Origin: CAITNM01 sp021298215
GTDB taxonomy: Bacteria; Pseudomonadota; Alphaproteobacteria; Paracaedibacterales; CAITNM01
DNA: 64,000 bases
Assembly: GCA_046309815.1 (NCBI GenBank)
Contig: JBKCOJ010000011.1
Coordinates: forward strand, 1 to 64,000
Reading direction: 5' to 3'
Of the stretch, positions 26,191-35,200 are shown piece by piece (positions within the stretch are counted from its first letter, which is position 1; every line of letters begins with the position of its first letter). The translations under genes and the position numbers were made by a program. The notes beneath the pieces were generated by a model, which worked only from the letters and a program-made list of their open reading frames with translations, did no database searches and had not been told where the DNA came from.

Positions 26191-27642
26191 TTAGCGGCGC
26201 CAAAAGCTTGGGGATAAAAATATAACGACAGTTAATAATTCAAGCCTACCTAGGATCATTCCGATCATTAAAAATATTTTTGATGCTAATGGAATGGATC
26301 CTAAATTCCCCATAGGGCCTAGTATTTTTCCTATCCCCATTCCAATATTACTAACGCTTGCGACGGCTCCAGATAAGGAATTAATAAAATTGAGCCCCGT
26401 TAGCGATAATAAAACTGCTAGTACAGCTATTGTTACCAAATATAGACCAACGAAAGAAAAAACAGAAGCGACCAAATGATCTGAAATTTTCTGCCCCTGA
26501 TATATAGGAATAAAAACCCCATGTGGTCGTCTTAATTGTTTAAGGTGATTTCGTATAAAGGTGCCTATGATCTGAAATCGGAAAATTTTTATACCACCCG
26601 CTGTTGAGCCTGTACTTCCTCCAATAAACGACATTAAGAAAACTAAAGTAATGACAGCAGGCCCGCAATCCATATAGTTAAATAATACAAAGCCTGTGGT
26701 TGTAAGAGTGGAGATAGCAATAAAACATCCGATGCGTATGCTCTCAAGGAGAGCTTTCCCCTGAAAAGCAATATAAAGAGTGAATGTTAAGCATGATATG
26801 CCAATCGCTGTTAGATATCCTTTAAGTTGTTTATCTCGAATAACACTTTCATAGTCTCCTTGCCATAAACGGATGTATAGCATTAATGTGCTCCCACCTA
26901 TTATCATCAGCATCATCAAAATAAATTCAATTGCTGGATTGTCAAAAACGATAAGGCCGGTATTTTTTGTTGAAAGTCCCCCAGTTGAAATTGCAGAAGC
27001 TGCGTGACAAAATGCGTCAAAGATTTCCATTCCGCAAAAATTCAAACTTATGCACCCCAGAATTGTAAATAATGAATAAGCGTATAATATACCAGCTGCA
27101 ATCTGAGAGACTCTGGGTAGAATTTTTTCAGAACGATCTGAAAATTCACTCCTGAATAACTGCATTCCCCCAATGCGAAGCACCGGAAAGATGGTGATTG
27201 CCATAACAATAATCCCGATACCACCAAGCCATTGTAAAATAGCTCTCCATAATATTAGGCATCTGGGAATAGACTCTATGTTTTCTAGTGTTATAAAGCC
27301 TGTTGTGGTTAAAGCAGAAACGGATTCGAATAAAGCATTAGTAAATGTATAATCAGAAGAAAGCCAATAAAAAGGTAATCCTGAGAAAAAGCTACACGCA
27401 ATCCAAGACATGAACGTTAGTAAAAATGCTTCCCGGATACCTAGTTTAATTTGAGTTTTTTGATAATTCGTGAGGGCTAATAATATTCCTATGCTGCATG
27501 TAATAAAAAATGGGATTAGAAAAAATTGCCAACTGTTTCCTTCTTGGAATATTAGCTCATAGGCTAGAGGAATTAGCATGATTCCAGAAACACAGGCAAT
27601 CAAAGCGCCGATAACAAAGAATATTGATCGCCAATCTATCAT
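26191..27642 (-). CDS. trkH: Potassium uptake protein TrkH
   Basis: A 483-residue K+-translocating subunit of the TrkH/KtrB superfamily. It has four membrane-pore-membrane repeats, each with a selectivity-filter-like loop: ALTTTGFIT, AISTGGLST, TLTTTGFV and VSNIGMGIG. The last filter is somewhat divergent, as usual in the family. There are many hydrophobic segments and no soluble domain. The cytoplasmic NAD-binding partner TrkA is not in the window. Its loss of partner context suggests only that trk genes are dispersed. Confidence 0.9.
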   Translation of the reverse strand: MIDWRSIFFVIGALIACVSGIMLIPLAYELIFQEGNSWQFFLIPFFITCSIGILLALTNYQKTQIKLGIREAFLLTFMSWIACSFFSGLPFYWLSSDYTFTNALFESVSALTTTGFITLENIESIPRCLILWRAILQWLGGIGIIVMAITIFPVLRIGGMQLFRSEFSDRSEKILPRVSQIAAGILYAYSLFTILGCISLNFCGMEIFDAFCHAASAISTGGLSTKNTGLIVFDNPAIEFILMMLMIIGGSTLMLYIRLWQGDYESVIRDKQLKGYLTAIGISCLTFTLYIAFQGKALLESIRIGCFIAISTLTTTGFVLFNYMDCGPAVITLVFLMSFIGGSTGSTAGGIKIFRFQIIGTFIRNHLKQLRRPHGVFIPIYQGQKISDHLVASVFSFVGLYLVTIAVLAVLLSLTGLNFINSLSGAVASVSNIGMGIGKILGPMGNLGSIPLASKIFLMIGMILGRLELLTVVIFLSPSFWRR

Positions 27643-27684
27643 TATCTTATTCTTTCTTGCGTGTGGTAATTTTGATGCTAAAAA

Positions 27685-28326
27685 TCATGCGAAATGATGA
27701 GAGTAATGCTTTTGAGAAAATCGCCAAATAAAGCTTGGCGGTAAATTTCTCCACACCGATGCTATGCGTCTTTGCACTAACTCCCCATTCATAAATTCTA
27801 TCGGGGAGCTTGGCAGAGAAGAAACATGCAGAATAACTCCCGTTTCAGGATTAAGGATATTTAGCATTGATTGAATAATGCGTTCTCGTTCTTCTTCTTC
27901 CATATAGGCTAGGGGGAGAATTGATATTACGTAGTCAACTTTTTTAACCCAAGAAGAAGGGATAAGCTCTGTTAATGATTTGGCGTTCCCTTGAATAATA
28001 TGGGGCTGATCTAAATCATAGTTATCTTTTAGAGTGCGTTTTAAAAATTCAACGAATGCTTTATTAGACTCAATCATTGCTAGCAGATTACTACTGACAC
28101 CTTTTTCTAAAAGCGCTCGAGATAATCTACCGGTAGTTGCGCCAATTTCAACGATTATTGTTTTACTCGTTATATCGAGCTGATTGGCGATCAAATGGAC
28201 TAATTTTGAAGATGTTGGTATGAAAGTCTCTAGCTGAGAAGGATATTGTAACCACTGTTTGAATAATAATCGATTTTCCTCCGGGATTAGCGATTTTAAA
28301 GTTGTACTGTTTAAAAGACTAGTCAT
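27685..28326 (-). CDS. SAM-dependent methyltransferase, PmtA/KsgA-like
   Basis: A 213-residue Rossmann methyltransferase. Layout resembles phospholipid N-methyltransferase PmtA and rRNA adenine dimethylases: an N-terminal segment with TSSKLVHLIANQL, motif I (VEIGATTGRLSRALL), an acidic IES after strand 2, GNAKSL after strand 3, and VDYVISILPLA at motif IV. Motif I is GATTG where PmtA-like proteins usually have GxGTG. A role in methylating phosphatidylethanolamine is plausible; an rRNA or other small-molecule substrate cannot be excluded. It is divergent from ccmA. Confidence 0.55.
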   Translation of the reverse strand: MTSLLNSTTLKSLIPEENRLLFKQWLQYPSQLETFIPTSSKLVHLIANQLDITSKTIIVEIGATTGRLSRALLEKGVSSNLLAMIESNKAFVEFLKRTLKDNYDLDQPHIIQGNAKSLTELIPSSWVKKVDYVISILPLAYMEEEERERIIQSMLNILNPETGVILHVSSLPSSPIEFMNGELVQRRIASVWRNLPPSFIWRFSQKHYSHHFA

Positions 28327-28382
28327 AATAGGAAATTGAAAATAACTAAGCTTATTCTAGCTGTATTAATAAGAGATCGCAA

Positions 28383-28934
28383 ATGTCTATACAAATTTTC
28401 AACATGATGCATCCATTTATAAAAATCTCTAGCTTTACCCCTATAAATATCTTTTTAGGACGAAACAATGGATTAGCAGTATGTGGGCCCAATGGTTGTG
28501 GAAAAACAACATTTCTAAAACTTTTATTAAAGGAACAACATCCGGTTAGAGGGCATATAAATATCCAGGAAAACTTAGCTTATTTGGGTGTGAAAAATGG
28601 GTTGAAGCCTCAATTAACGCTTAGTCAGCAACTGCCATTTTTTATGCCAGATCCTGGCGATTTTCCTTGGCCTGAATTTTTGAAGAGAAAATATCAGGAT
28701 CTATCCAAAGGTCAACAGCGTTTGGTAGCTTTGTGGATAGCACTGCATGGCTCAAAAATACTTGTATTATTGGATGAGCCATTCATGCATTTAGATGTTC
28801 AAAATTTTTTATTAGCATGTGGCTGGATAACGACTCAGTTAAGTCGAGGGAAAATCATTATTTTAACGCATCATAACCCCACAGAGTTACAAACTATATA
28901 TCCTTTGCAAGTACTTGATTTGAATGTTACTTAA
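28383..28934 (+). CDS. ccmA: ABC ATPase, CcmA (haem exporter)-like
   Basis: A short, 183-residue ABC ATP-binding protein. Walker A is GPNGCGKTT, the signature is LSKGQQRLVALW, Walker B is ILVLLDEPFMHLD and the H-loop is ILTHH. The short length, LSKGQQR signature and Asp-less Q-loop region resemble CcmA, which with CcmB and CcmC loads haem onto CcmE for cytochrome c maturation. A ccmB-like gene is in the window but ~28 kb away (56741-57340). Other short ABC proteins are possible, so the call is moderate. Confidence 0.65.
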   Translation: MSIQIFNMMHPFIKISSFTPINIFLGRNNGLAVCGPNGCGKTTFLKLLLKEQHPVRGHINIQENLAYLGVKNGLKPQLTLSQQLPFFMPDPGDFPWPEFLKRKYQDLSKGQQRLVALWIALHGSKILVLLDEPFMHLDVQNFLLACGWITTQLSRGKIIILTHHNPTELQTIYPLQVLDLNVT

Positions 28935-28995
28935 TGTGGCTGATAAAATCAGCGAGGTATGTTATTAATATTTTTAAAGATGTCTAAGAGACCAG

Positions 28996-29562
28996 TTATA
29001 ATGACTTGTTTTCTAAAAATAGAGAAGAAGAGAGAACTTCATCTCTAAAACCAAATGCTCTTAAATTTTTTATGCGCAATGGATAAAGAATGCCATCGAG
29101 ATGGTCAACTTCATGTTGCACTATTCGTGCGTGTAGATGTGACGCTTCACAAACATGATGATTGCCTTCAAGATCTATATATTGATATTTGATATGAGTG
29201 TACCTAGACACTTGCCCCATCATTTCAGGTACTGATAGGCATGCTTCCCACTCAAAATTCTGTTCTTCACTTAATGGTTCGTAGCTTGGATTAAGAAGTA
29301 TACGTCTAGGAATAGCTATGCCATCTGTTTTATAACGGGGATGCTCTGCAGGGACTTCAAAAACGACAATCCTTTTTAGTATGCCTATTTGAGGTGCAGC
29401 AATTCCGATATTTCCTATATGCTGGGTTGCATTGTTCATAAGTTTAAGAATTTGCTTCACTAAAGGGGTATCGGTGGGAAGACCAACTTCTTCAGAGGTT
29501 TTGTATAAAATTGAATCACCGAATTTTAGAAGTTTGGGATGGACTGTATTAAAAGGCGTCAT
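28996..29562 (-). CDS. def: Peptide deformylase
   Basis: A 188-residue metallohydrolase that removes the N-formyl group from new proteins. The three family motifs are present: GIAAPQIG, EACLSVP (EGCLS variant with the metal-binding Cys) and QHEVDHLDG with both His ligands and catalytic Glu. The Gly-to-Ala change in motif 2 is seen in some alternative deformylases, so substrate range could differ slightly. fmt, the frequent neighbour, is absent. It converges on ccmA. Confidence 0.9.
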   Translation of the reverse strand: MTPFNTVHPKLLKFGDSILYKTSEEVGLPTDTPLVKQILKLMNNATQHIGNIGIAAPQIGILKRIVVFEVPAEHPRYKTDGIAIPRRILLNPSYEPLSEEQNFEWEACLSVPEMMGQVSRYTHIKYQYIDLEGNHHVCEASHLHARIVQHEVDHLDGILYPLRIKNLRAFGFRDEVLSSSLFLENKSL

Positions 29563-29620
29563 ATCTTTAACTTATCCAACTGCTAATATTAATGATATTA
29601 TGCTGAACTGAAATCTATGT

Positions 29621-30667
29621 TCAAGAAGGGGGAAAAGAAGATGAGGCAGCTTTGTTGGATGAAGTTTTTAAGAAAGTGTTGGCTTGCATAATCAGGTCAT
29701 TCATGATTTCAGTGGTGGGCTGGATCTTTGTTACCATGCCCACACTTTGTCCAGCCATCAGAGAGCCATTCTCAATATCGCCGTCGATAGCGGCGCGTTT
29801 TAAAGCTCCTGCCCAATAGTGCTCAATTTTTAACTGTGCTTCTTTTAGGTCAGTTGCTCCGTTATCATATTCTTTAATAACTCTAGCTTGAACTTCCAAG
29901 AAATCTTTTGTTGCTTTATTAGTTAAAGCGCGTACAGGGATGACTGGGAATCTTTGATCTAGTTGTAGAGAAACGACAGCATCTCGTGCTTGAGCTCTGA
30001 TAAAGGCTTGTTTAAAATTTTCATGAGCTGGTGATTCTTCGGCGCAAACGAAACGAGTTCCTAATTGACAGCCACTTGCTCCCATTTGCAAATAAGAGAC
30101 TATAGCCTCTCCTCGTCCTATGCCTCCTGCTACAAATACTGGAACTTCACGGATTTCAGGCAAAATTTCTTGTGCTAGGACACTGGTGGAAACAGGCCCA
30201 ATATGCCCTCCTGCTTCGCTCCCTTCAATAATTATTGCGTCTGTTCCCATTTTGATAAGTTTTTTTGCTATAGCTAATGCTGGCGCAAATCCAATAACTG
30301 AGCATCCATGAGTTTTTATTCTTGAAAAGCTGGAAGTGTTGGGCAATCCTCCTGCTAGGACTACGTGACTAATTTTATGCTGCCCGCACACATCAATCAT
30401 TTCATCTAATCTTGGGTGCATGGTGATAAGATTTACGCCAAAAGGTTTCTTTGTAAGGAGCTTGGTTTTATCAATTTCTTCAGAAAGTATGTTTGGTGGC
30501 ATTGCGCCACTTGCTAGTACACCGAATCCTCCTGAGTTTGAAATGGCTGCGACTAATTGATGGTTAGATACCCATGTCATTGCACCGCCCAAAATGGCAT
30601 ATCTCGTTCCTAAGAAATCGCTGCCTCTTTTAAATAATGATTCAATAGAGAGAGAATTATGTGTCAT
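29621..30667 (-). CDS. Nitronate monooxygenase / FabK-like flavoprotein
   Basis: A 348-residue FMN-dependent TIM-barrel protein of the 2-nitropropane dioxygenase family. Key blocks are GGAMTWVSNHQLVAAISNSGG at the start (given here as GGAMTWVSN and ISNSGGFGVL), EGSEAGGHIG for phosphate binding and VFVAGGIGRGEA with QLGTRF. The family covers nitronate monooxygenases and the FabK enoyl-ACP reductases; sequence alone does not separate them. No fatty acid genes are adjacent. The start touches the stop of lysC (no gap), so they share a transcript. Confidence 0.72.
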   Translation of the reverse strand: MTHNSLSIESLFKRGSDFLGTRYAILGGAMTWVSNHQLVAAISNSGGFGVLASGAMPPNILSEEIDKTKLLTKKPFGVNLITMHPRLDEMIDVCGQHKISHVVLAGGLPNTSSFSRIKTHGCSVIGFAPALAIAKKLIKMGTDAIIIEGSEAGGHIGPVSTSVLAQEILPEIREVPVFVAGGIGRGEAIVSYLQMGASGCQLGTRFVCAEESPAHENFKQAFIRAQARDAVVSLQLDQRFPVIPVRALTNKATKDFLEVQARVIKEYDNGATDLKEAQLKIEHYWAGALKRAAIDGDIENGSLMAGQSVGMVTKIQPTTEIMNDLIMQANTFLKTSSNKAASSSFPPS

Positions 30668-31906
30668 TTAAGCTGCCCTTTGTGGAGAACATTGATCGAG
30701 GCAAAATGCTTTGTGAAGAGACATCAGAGCAAGTTGCAAGGATTGCTGATTTATAATAAGGGACATTTTTATTTCTGATGAGTAAATCATGTGAATATTT
30801 ATGTTTTCATCGGCAAGAGTTTTACATATTAAAGCTGGGATATCCATGTTGCTTCGAAGACCAATACCTACAACTGTAAGTTTAGCAACATTGTTATCAA
30901 CTAAAATATCTGAAAAACCAAGAGTATCCTTAAAGTTATTCATTATTTCGCAAAAGCGTTCGATATCGTTGCGATTTATCATTCCTTCTAAGTCACAAGA
31001 ATTTTCACAAGTATGTGATTGGATAATCATGTCGAGAAGGATATCAGCTTTATTCATTATAGCGTAAAGCTTTGCAGCAATACCAGGCTGATTCTTTAGA
31101 TTTCTTAGAGTAATTTTAGCTTCTTGTAAGCTGTGCACAATACCAGTGACATTTTTTTTGTTTACAGTGACTTCATCCGCAACAATTTCGGTGCCCTGCG
31201 GACAGTCTTCGAGACTAGAGAGTATTCTCAACTTAACATTATGTTTCATTGCCATTTCTACAGAACGTGCTTGTAGAACTTTTGCCCCCGCTGCAGCCAT
31301 CTCAAACATTTCATTGTAACTTAAAGTATCTTGACGGCGTGCATCTGGAACTAATCTTGGGTCAGCAGTATATATACCATCCACATCAGTATAAATATCA
31401 CATCGATCTGCTTTCAATGCTACAGCCATGGCAACTGCTGTAGTATCAGAGCCGCCGCGTCCAATGGTTGTGATCATGTTTTCTTTATTAAGCCCTTGAA
31501 ACCCTGCAATAACAGGGACTTCACCGCTTTTGATGCTTTGCCAGATTTTATCTGGATTAATGTGCTGAATGCGCGCATTTGTCGCGATTGAATCTGTGTG
31601 AATAGGTATTTGCCATGCTAAAAACGATCGTGCTTTTACGCCGATCTTTTTCAGTGCTAACGCAAGTAATCCTGCTGTAACTTGTTCTCCTGCGCTAGCT
31701 ACGACATCATGTTCCACAGTTTGCTCTTGGGGGCATAAGGCTTGGGAATAACTGACTAATTGATCGGTAATACCAGCCATTGCAGACACAACTGCAACGA
31801 CTTGGTTTCCATTTGATGTTTCTTGGTGAATAACTCTTGCTGCATGTTCTAGTCGTGCTAAATTTGCAACTGATGTCCCGCCAAATTTTAAAACGTAAAG
31901 TGCCAT
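30668..31906 (-). CDS. lysC: Aspartate kinase
   Basis: A 412-residue enzyme that phosphorylates aspartate, the first step to lysine, threonine, methionine and the DAP of peptidoglycan. It opens with LKFGGTSV, and has GRGGSDTTAVAMA, TDVDGIYTADPR and two C-terminal ACT domains (~265-400) for feedback control. The length is that of the monofunctional form. DAP demand fits murE in this window. It is divergent from ubiG, a pairing common in alphaproteobacteria. Confidence 0.93.
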   Translation of the reverse strand: MALYVLKFGGTSVANLARLEHAARVIHQETSNGNQVVAVVSAMAGITDQLVSYSQALCPQEQTVEHDVVASAGEQVTAGLLALALKKIGVKARSFLAWQIPIHTDSIATNARIQHINPDKIWQSIKSGEVPVIAGFQGLNKENMITTIGRGGSDTTAVAMAVALKADRCDIYTDVDGIYTADPRLVPDARRQDTLSYNEMFEMAAAGAKVLQARSVEMAMKHNVKLRILSSLEDCPQGTEIVADEVTVNKKNVTGIVHSLQEAKITLRNLKNQPGIAAKLYAIMNKADILLDMIIQSHTCENSCDLEGMINRNDIERFCEIMNNFKDTLGFSDILVDNNVAKLTVVGIGLRSNMDIPALICKTLADENINIHMIYSSEIKMSLIINQQSLQLALMSLHKAFCLDQCSPQRAA

Positions 31907-31950
31907 GATTTGAATATGGTATTTTAGATGGTAAATATCAAGAGAATAAG

Positions 31951-31971
31951 TAATTTTTTAGTAAAAAATTA
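31951..31971. repeat. AT-only inverted repeat between lysC and ubiG
   Basis: TAATTTTTT (31951-31959) and AAAAAATTA (31963-31971) are perfect inverse complements around a 3-nt centre. It sits in the divergent lysC/ubiG gap and could be an operator or merely AT-rich sequence. Confidence 0.3.
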
Positions 31972-31995
31972 AGTTTAAGGAAAAAGTACTTCAAA

Positions 31996-32694
31996 ATGTC
32001 GCAGCATAGTTTTTTTGATCAGTTATCTGAACAATGGTGGTCTGAATCTGGTGCTTTTGCATTATTACATTCGATGAATTCCGCTAGAATTCAATTTATT
32101 AAGAATTTATCTGAGAAATATTTTCTTAAAAATGGACTTGAAAATCTTAACATTCTCGATGTTGGATGTGGTGGAGGTATTGCTTGCGAATCCCTTACAA
32201 GATTAGGTGCAGAAGTGACAGGTATAGACGTGGTAGAGCGATCTATTTTAGTTGCGCGCACTCATGCGGTTGAGCAAGGTTTAAGCATTAAGTATGAATG
32301 TGTAGATTTACTTCATGTAAAGAGCACATACGATATAATTGCCTGCTTGGAAGTGGTTGAGCATGTGAATGATTTAGAAATTTTTCTAGTTGGTCTGATG
32401 GAAAGAGTTAATAAGGGGGGCATTATTGTATTATCAACTTTAAATCGTACGATTTTTTCTTATTTGATTGGGATTCTGGGCGCTGAGTATATTGCGGCGA
32501 AAGTGCCGGTAGGGACGCATAATTGGAATAATTTTGTTGAGCCATCTGAGCTGGTCGCTTTAATGGAAAGTCATGGGATGGCAACTCTTGAATTAAAAGG
32601 TCTTAATTATTCTATCTTAAAAGATCTCTGGCATTTGGGGGATGATCTAAGTATGAATTATTTGGCTGCGTTCAGAAAACCACCGTTAAATTAA
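31996..32694 (+). CDS. ubiG: Ubiquinone biosynthesis O-methyltransferase
   Basis: A 232-residue SAM-dependent enzyme that performs both O-methylations in ubiquinone synthesis. The SAM site is ILDVGCGGGIACESL, followed by VTGIDV; later blocks are CLEVVEHV and the family-typical VPVGTHNWNNFVEPSEL. AAGGA lies ~12 nt upstream of the ATG. The 3' end overlaps the convergent divL-like gene by 9 nt. Its presence with coq7 shows the cell makes its own ubiquinone. Confidence 0.9.
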   Translation: MSQHSFFDQLSEQWWSESGAFALLHSMNSARIQFIKNLSEKYFLKNGLENLNILDVGCGGGIACESLTRLGAEVTGIDVVERSILVARTHAVEQGLSIKYECVDLLHVKSTYDIIACLEVVEHVNDLEIFLVGLMERVNKGGIIVLSTLNRTIFSYLIGILGAEYIAAKVPVGTHNWNNFVEPSELVALMESHGMATLELKGLNYSILKDLWHLGDDLSMNYLAAFRKPPLN

Positions 32695-35103
32695 AGAAGG
32701 CTGATGAATTGGTAAATGAAAAATTACTTGCGTTCCTTCATTAATTTTTGACGTAATGTATACTTGTCCCTGGTGCAGCTCAATCAATCTTTTGACTAGA
32801 GGTAGGCCTAATCCTACTCCTTTTTTTGCCATATGTAAGTTTGAACCATTCTCGAACATATCAAAGATTTTTTGTTGATCAGTTGTGCTAATGCCGACAC
32901 CACTGTCTGAGACACATAAGCCAAGCATATCTGGCTGATCTTCTACATTGAATGCAATAATTGTAATTTTTCCGCCGGGTAAAGTGAATTTTAATGCTTT
33001 ACTTAATAGATTAAACATCACATGCTTCAGTCTTTTTTCATCTCCATTAAATGTGTTTATTTTTGTATTATTGACTACAGATAGCTCTATGCCTTGATCA
33101 TAAGCACGATTTTTTATAAGTGCAGCGCATGATTCTAGAAAACGATCTAGTTCAATTTCATGATAATGTAAAACGAGTTTTCCTGCTTCTATGCTTGCTA
33201 AGTCAATCATGTCGCTGATTAACTGCATGAGTTTCTGACTGGATTCAGAGATTCCTTGACAGTAGTCTAGTTGCCTTTCGTTCAGAGGTCCAAAATACTG
33301 GTTTTTTAATATATCAATAAAACCGGTTATGGTATTCAATGGCGCTCTTAACTCATATGAAACATGTGAAATAAAATCTGTTTTAAATCTATCTGCTTGT
33401 TCTAAAGCTTCATTACGTTCTCTAATCGTCTGTTCAAATTTCCATCTATCCGAAATATCGATAAAGCTGAATAAATGTGAGCCGTCAGGTAGCGGAATAT
33501 AAGCGATTTGAATTTTTTGCCCCCCTAAAGAATCAATGAGTTCTGTGAAAGGATGTCTGTTTTCACAAAGCTCATAAACATGCATTTCCCAATAATTATA
33601 TGATTCTTCAAATAATAAGGGTTTAGCGGCTTGCAATATATCCGTGACATGAATGCCTGTTTTTTTCTGCTCTTCAGTAAGCTTCAATAATTCGCAAAAG
33701 GCTTTATTGCAGAGGCGTAACCGAAGATCACTTCCTACTACTGCAAGGCCTTCATGTAAGTTATCAATAGTTTCCTTTTGAACTGCAAGGAGGGTGTTGT
33801 ATCCACGTTCTAAAGCCAACTTGTCTGTAATATCTTCAAAAATCAATAAAATACCCCCTAAAGCGTGGGGAGATAGCGTCATTTTTAGAAAAGTACCGTC
33901 AGGTTGATGATGGATTTCATGGATTGGCTCAAAAATGGTATTGAATAAAGCATTACGCTTTTCTTTATGTTTTGGAAAATCATTAACTTCTTGCATTTTT
34001 CTACGTTTACGTAAATCATCGAGTACTTCGCTAAATCGTGGCCTGCTATACAAAAATGCTTCCTGAAATTGAAAAATTTTGAGATAAGCTGAATTGAAAT
34101 ATTGAAGTCGAGTGTCTGCACCATAAATTGCGATTGGATTAGAAAGATTTTCTAAAATTTCGCGTTGTGCTTGATCATGACGCTGACGATCACTTTCCCA
34201 CAATTCTAATTCTGTGATATCTTGAGCAAAGCCAATGCTTCCTTTCTGGGGTATTGGAATTTCTCTAATTTCAAGTAGCCTGCGTTGACCATCTATCACA
34301 GCATGTTGTTTGGTTATGGTCTGTTGTGTGTTATTCTTATATGATTGAGGAGATTTTTTTATTAATTCAAGGCTTTCGGCTATAATTCTAGAAGAAGATG
34401 TTCCAAGTGCTTTGGCGTAAAAATTGTTGCAGTGCCGAATACGACCTTGTGCATCTCTGAACCAAATGGCAATCGGAATGCTTTCGACATATTGTCTTAA
34501 CATCTCTAATTCTTGTTCAAATTCTGTAAATTGTTTTTGCTGTCGACGTAAGTCGTTGGATGTGACAGTAATATCTTGCAGACTTAGGATGATCATCTGC
34601 TTGGTAACATGATCTTTGACAGGAAGTATATGCTGATAATGTTCGAAACCAATCAGCATGCCATTCACAATCAATTCCTTCTCAATTGGATGATCAATTG
34701 TGAGTTGGAGGCTAAATTCTCCCCCGTATGCGTACAAGTGTTGTAGAGCCCGCTGAAATTGACTTAAAGAGGATTGGCCGAATAATCGAAAAATATCTTG
34801 CAAATTAAACGGCTGTTGATTATCTATTCCTAATAATTGTAGAAAATTTTGAGAAGTAGTTACTTGGTCTTCTTCTGCGTACCAGCTGCACCAAGCAAAA
34901 GGTAAGTGATGTATTAATATTCTATAAGCAGCTAGCTTTTCTTCAGCTTTTTGTTTATGAAAACGGATACGCTTATAGGAAATGCCTAGGGATACTAGGG
35001 CAATAAAAAGAACAAAAATGACAAATATTAATTCAGTCAAAATTATAAGCCCCTCTATTTTAATTTTAATCTGATATTTGCTTTTTTGCCAAGGGGTGAG
35101 CAC
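32686..35103 (-). CDS. divL: DivL-like PAS-domain sensor (atypical histidine kinase)
   Basis: An 805-residue membrane-bound sensor protein. One N-terminal membrane helix (~22-42), then about four PAS-like segments (~60-180, 205-300, 320-430, 445-555), then a kinase core. The H-box reads FISHVSYELRAPLN: Tyr583 stands where histidine kinases have the phospho-His. DivL of Caulobacter, which controls CckA-CtrA, has the same change. The N-box also has Lys702 (NLLSKALKF) in place of the Mg-binding Asn, while G1 (DSGVGI) and G2 (GVGLGLPLV) remain. So it is probably a signalling pseudokinase, not a phosphodonor. CtrA and CckA genes are not in view. Divergent from mucR. Confidence 0.72.
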   Translation of the reverse strand: MLTPWQKSKYQIKIKIEGLIILTELIFVIFVLFIALVSLGISYKRIRFHKQKAEEKLAAYRILIHHLPFAWCSWYAEEDQVTTSQNFLQLLGIDNQQPFNLQDIFRLFGQSSLSQFQRALQHLYAYGGEFSLQLTIDHPIEKELIVNGMLIGFEHYQHILPVKDHVTKQMIILSLQDITVTSNDLRRQQKQFTEFEQELEMLRQYVESIPIAIWFRDAQGRIRHCNNFYAKALGTSSSRIIAESLELIKKSPQSYKNNTQQTITKQHAVIDGQRRLLEIREIPIPQKGSIGFAQDITELELWESDRQRHDQAQREILENLSNPIAIYGADTRLQYFNSAYLKIFQFQEAFLYSRPRFSEVLDDLRKRRKMQEVNDFPKHKEKRNALFNTIFEPIHEIHHQPDGTFLKMTLSPHALGGILLIFEDITDKLALERGYNTLLAVQKETIDNLHEGLAVVGSDLRLRLCNKAFCELLKLTEEQKKTGIHVTDILQAAKPLLFEESYNYWEMHVYELCENRHPFTELIDSLGGQKIQIAYIPLPDGSHLFSFIDISDRWKFEQTIRERNEALEQADRFKTDFISHVSYELRAPLNTITGFIDILKNQYFGPLNERQLDYCQGISESSQKLMQLISDMIDLASIEAGKLVLHYHEIELDRFLESCAALIKNRAYDQGIELSVVNNTKINTFNGDEKRLKHVMFNLLSKALKFTLPGGKITIIAFNVEDQPDMLGLCVSDSGVGISTTDQQKIFDMFENGSNLHMAKKGVGLGLPLVKRLIELHQGQVYITSKINEGTQVIFHLPIHQPSLI

Positions 35104-35139
35104 AGTGTTTAGTTAAAAAAATAATTGATAAAAAATAGA

Positions 35140-35168
35140 TTGCCTTTTCAATTAAGAATAACTATAAG
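35140..35168 (+). promoter_or_regulatory. Candidate promoter for mucR
   Basis: TTGCCT (35140-35145), a 17-nt spacer and TATAAG (35163-35168) lie 32 nt upstream of the mucR ATG. The -10 matches consensus in five of six positions, the -35 in four. Confidence 0.55.
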
Positions 35169-35200
35169 TGTAACATACTTAAATAATAAACAGGTTATGT

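Noticed and set aside
28939..28953. Terminator between ccmA and def
   Set aside because: A small perfect hairpin (GCTGAT/ATCAGC), but no adjacent U run.
35104..35200. CtrA binding site (TTAA-N7-TTAA)
   Set aside because: TTAA half-sites occur, but no pair with the right spacing.
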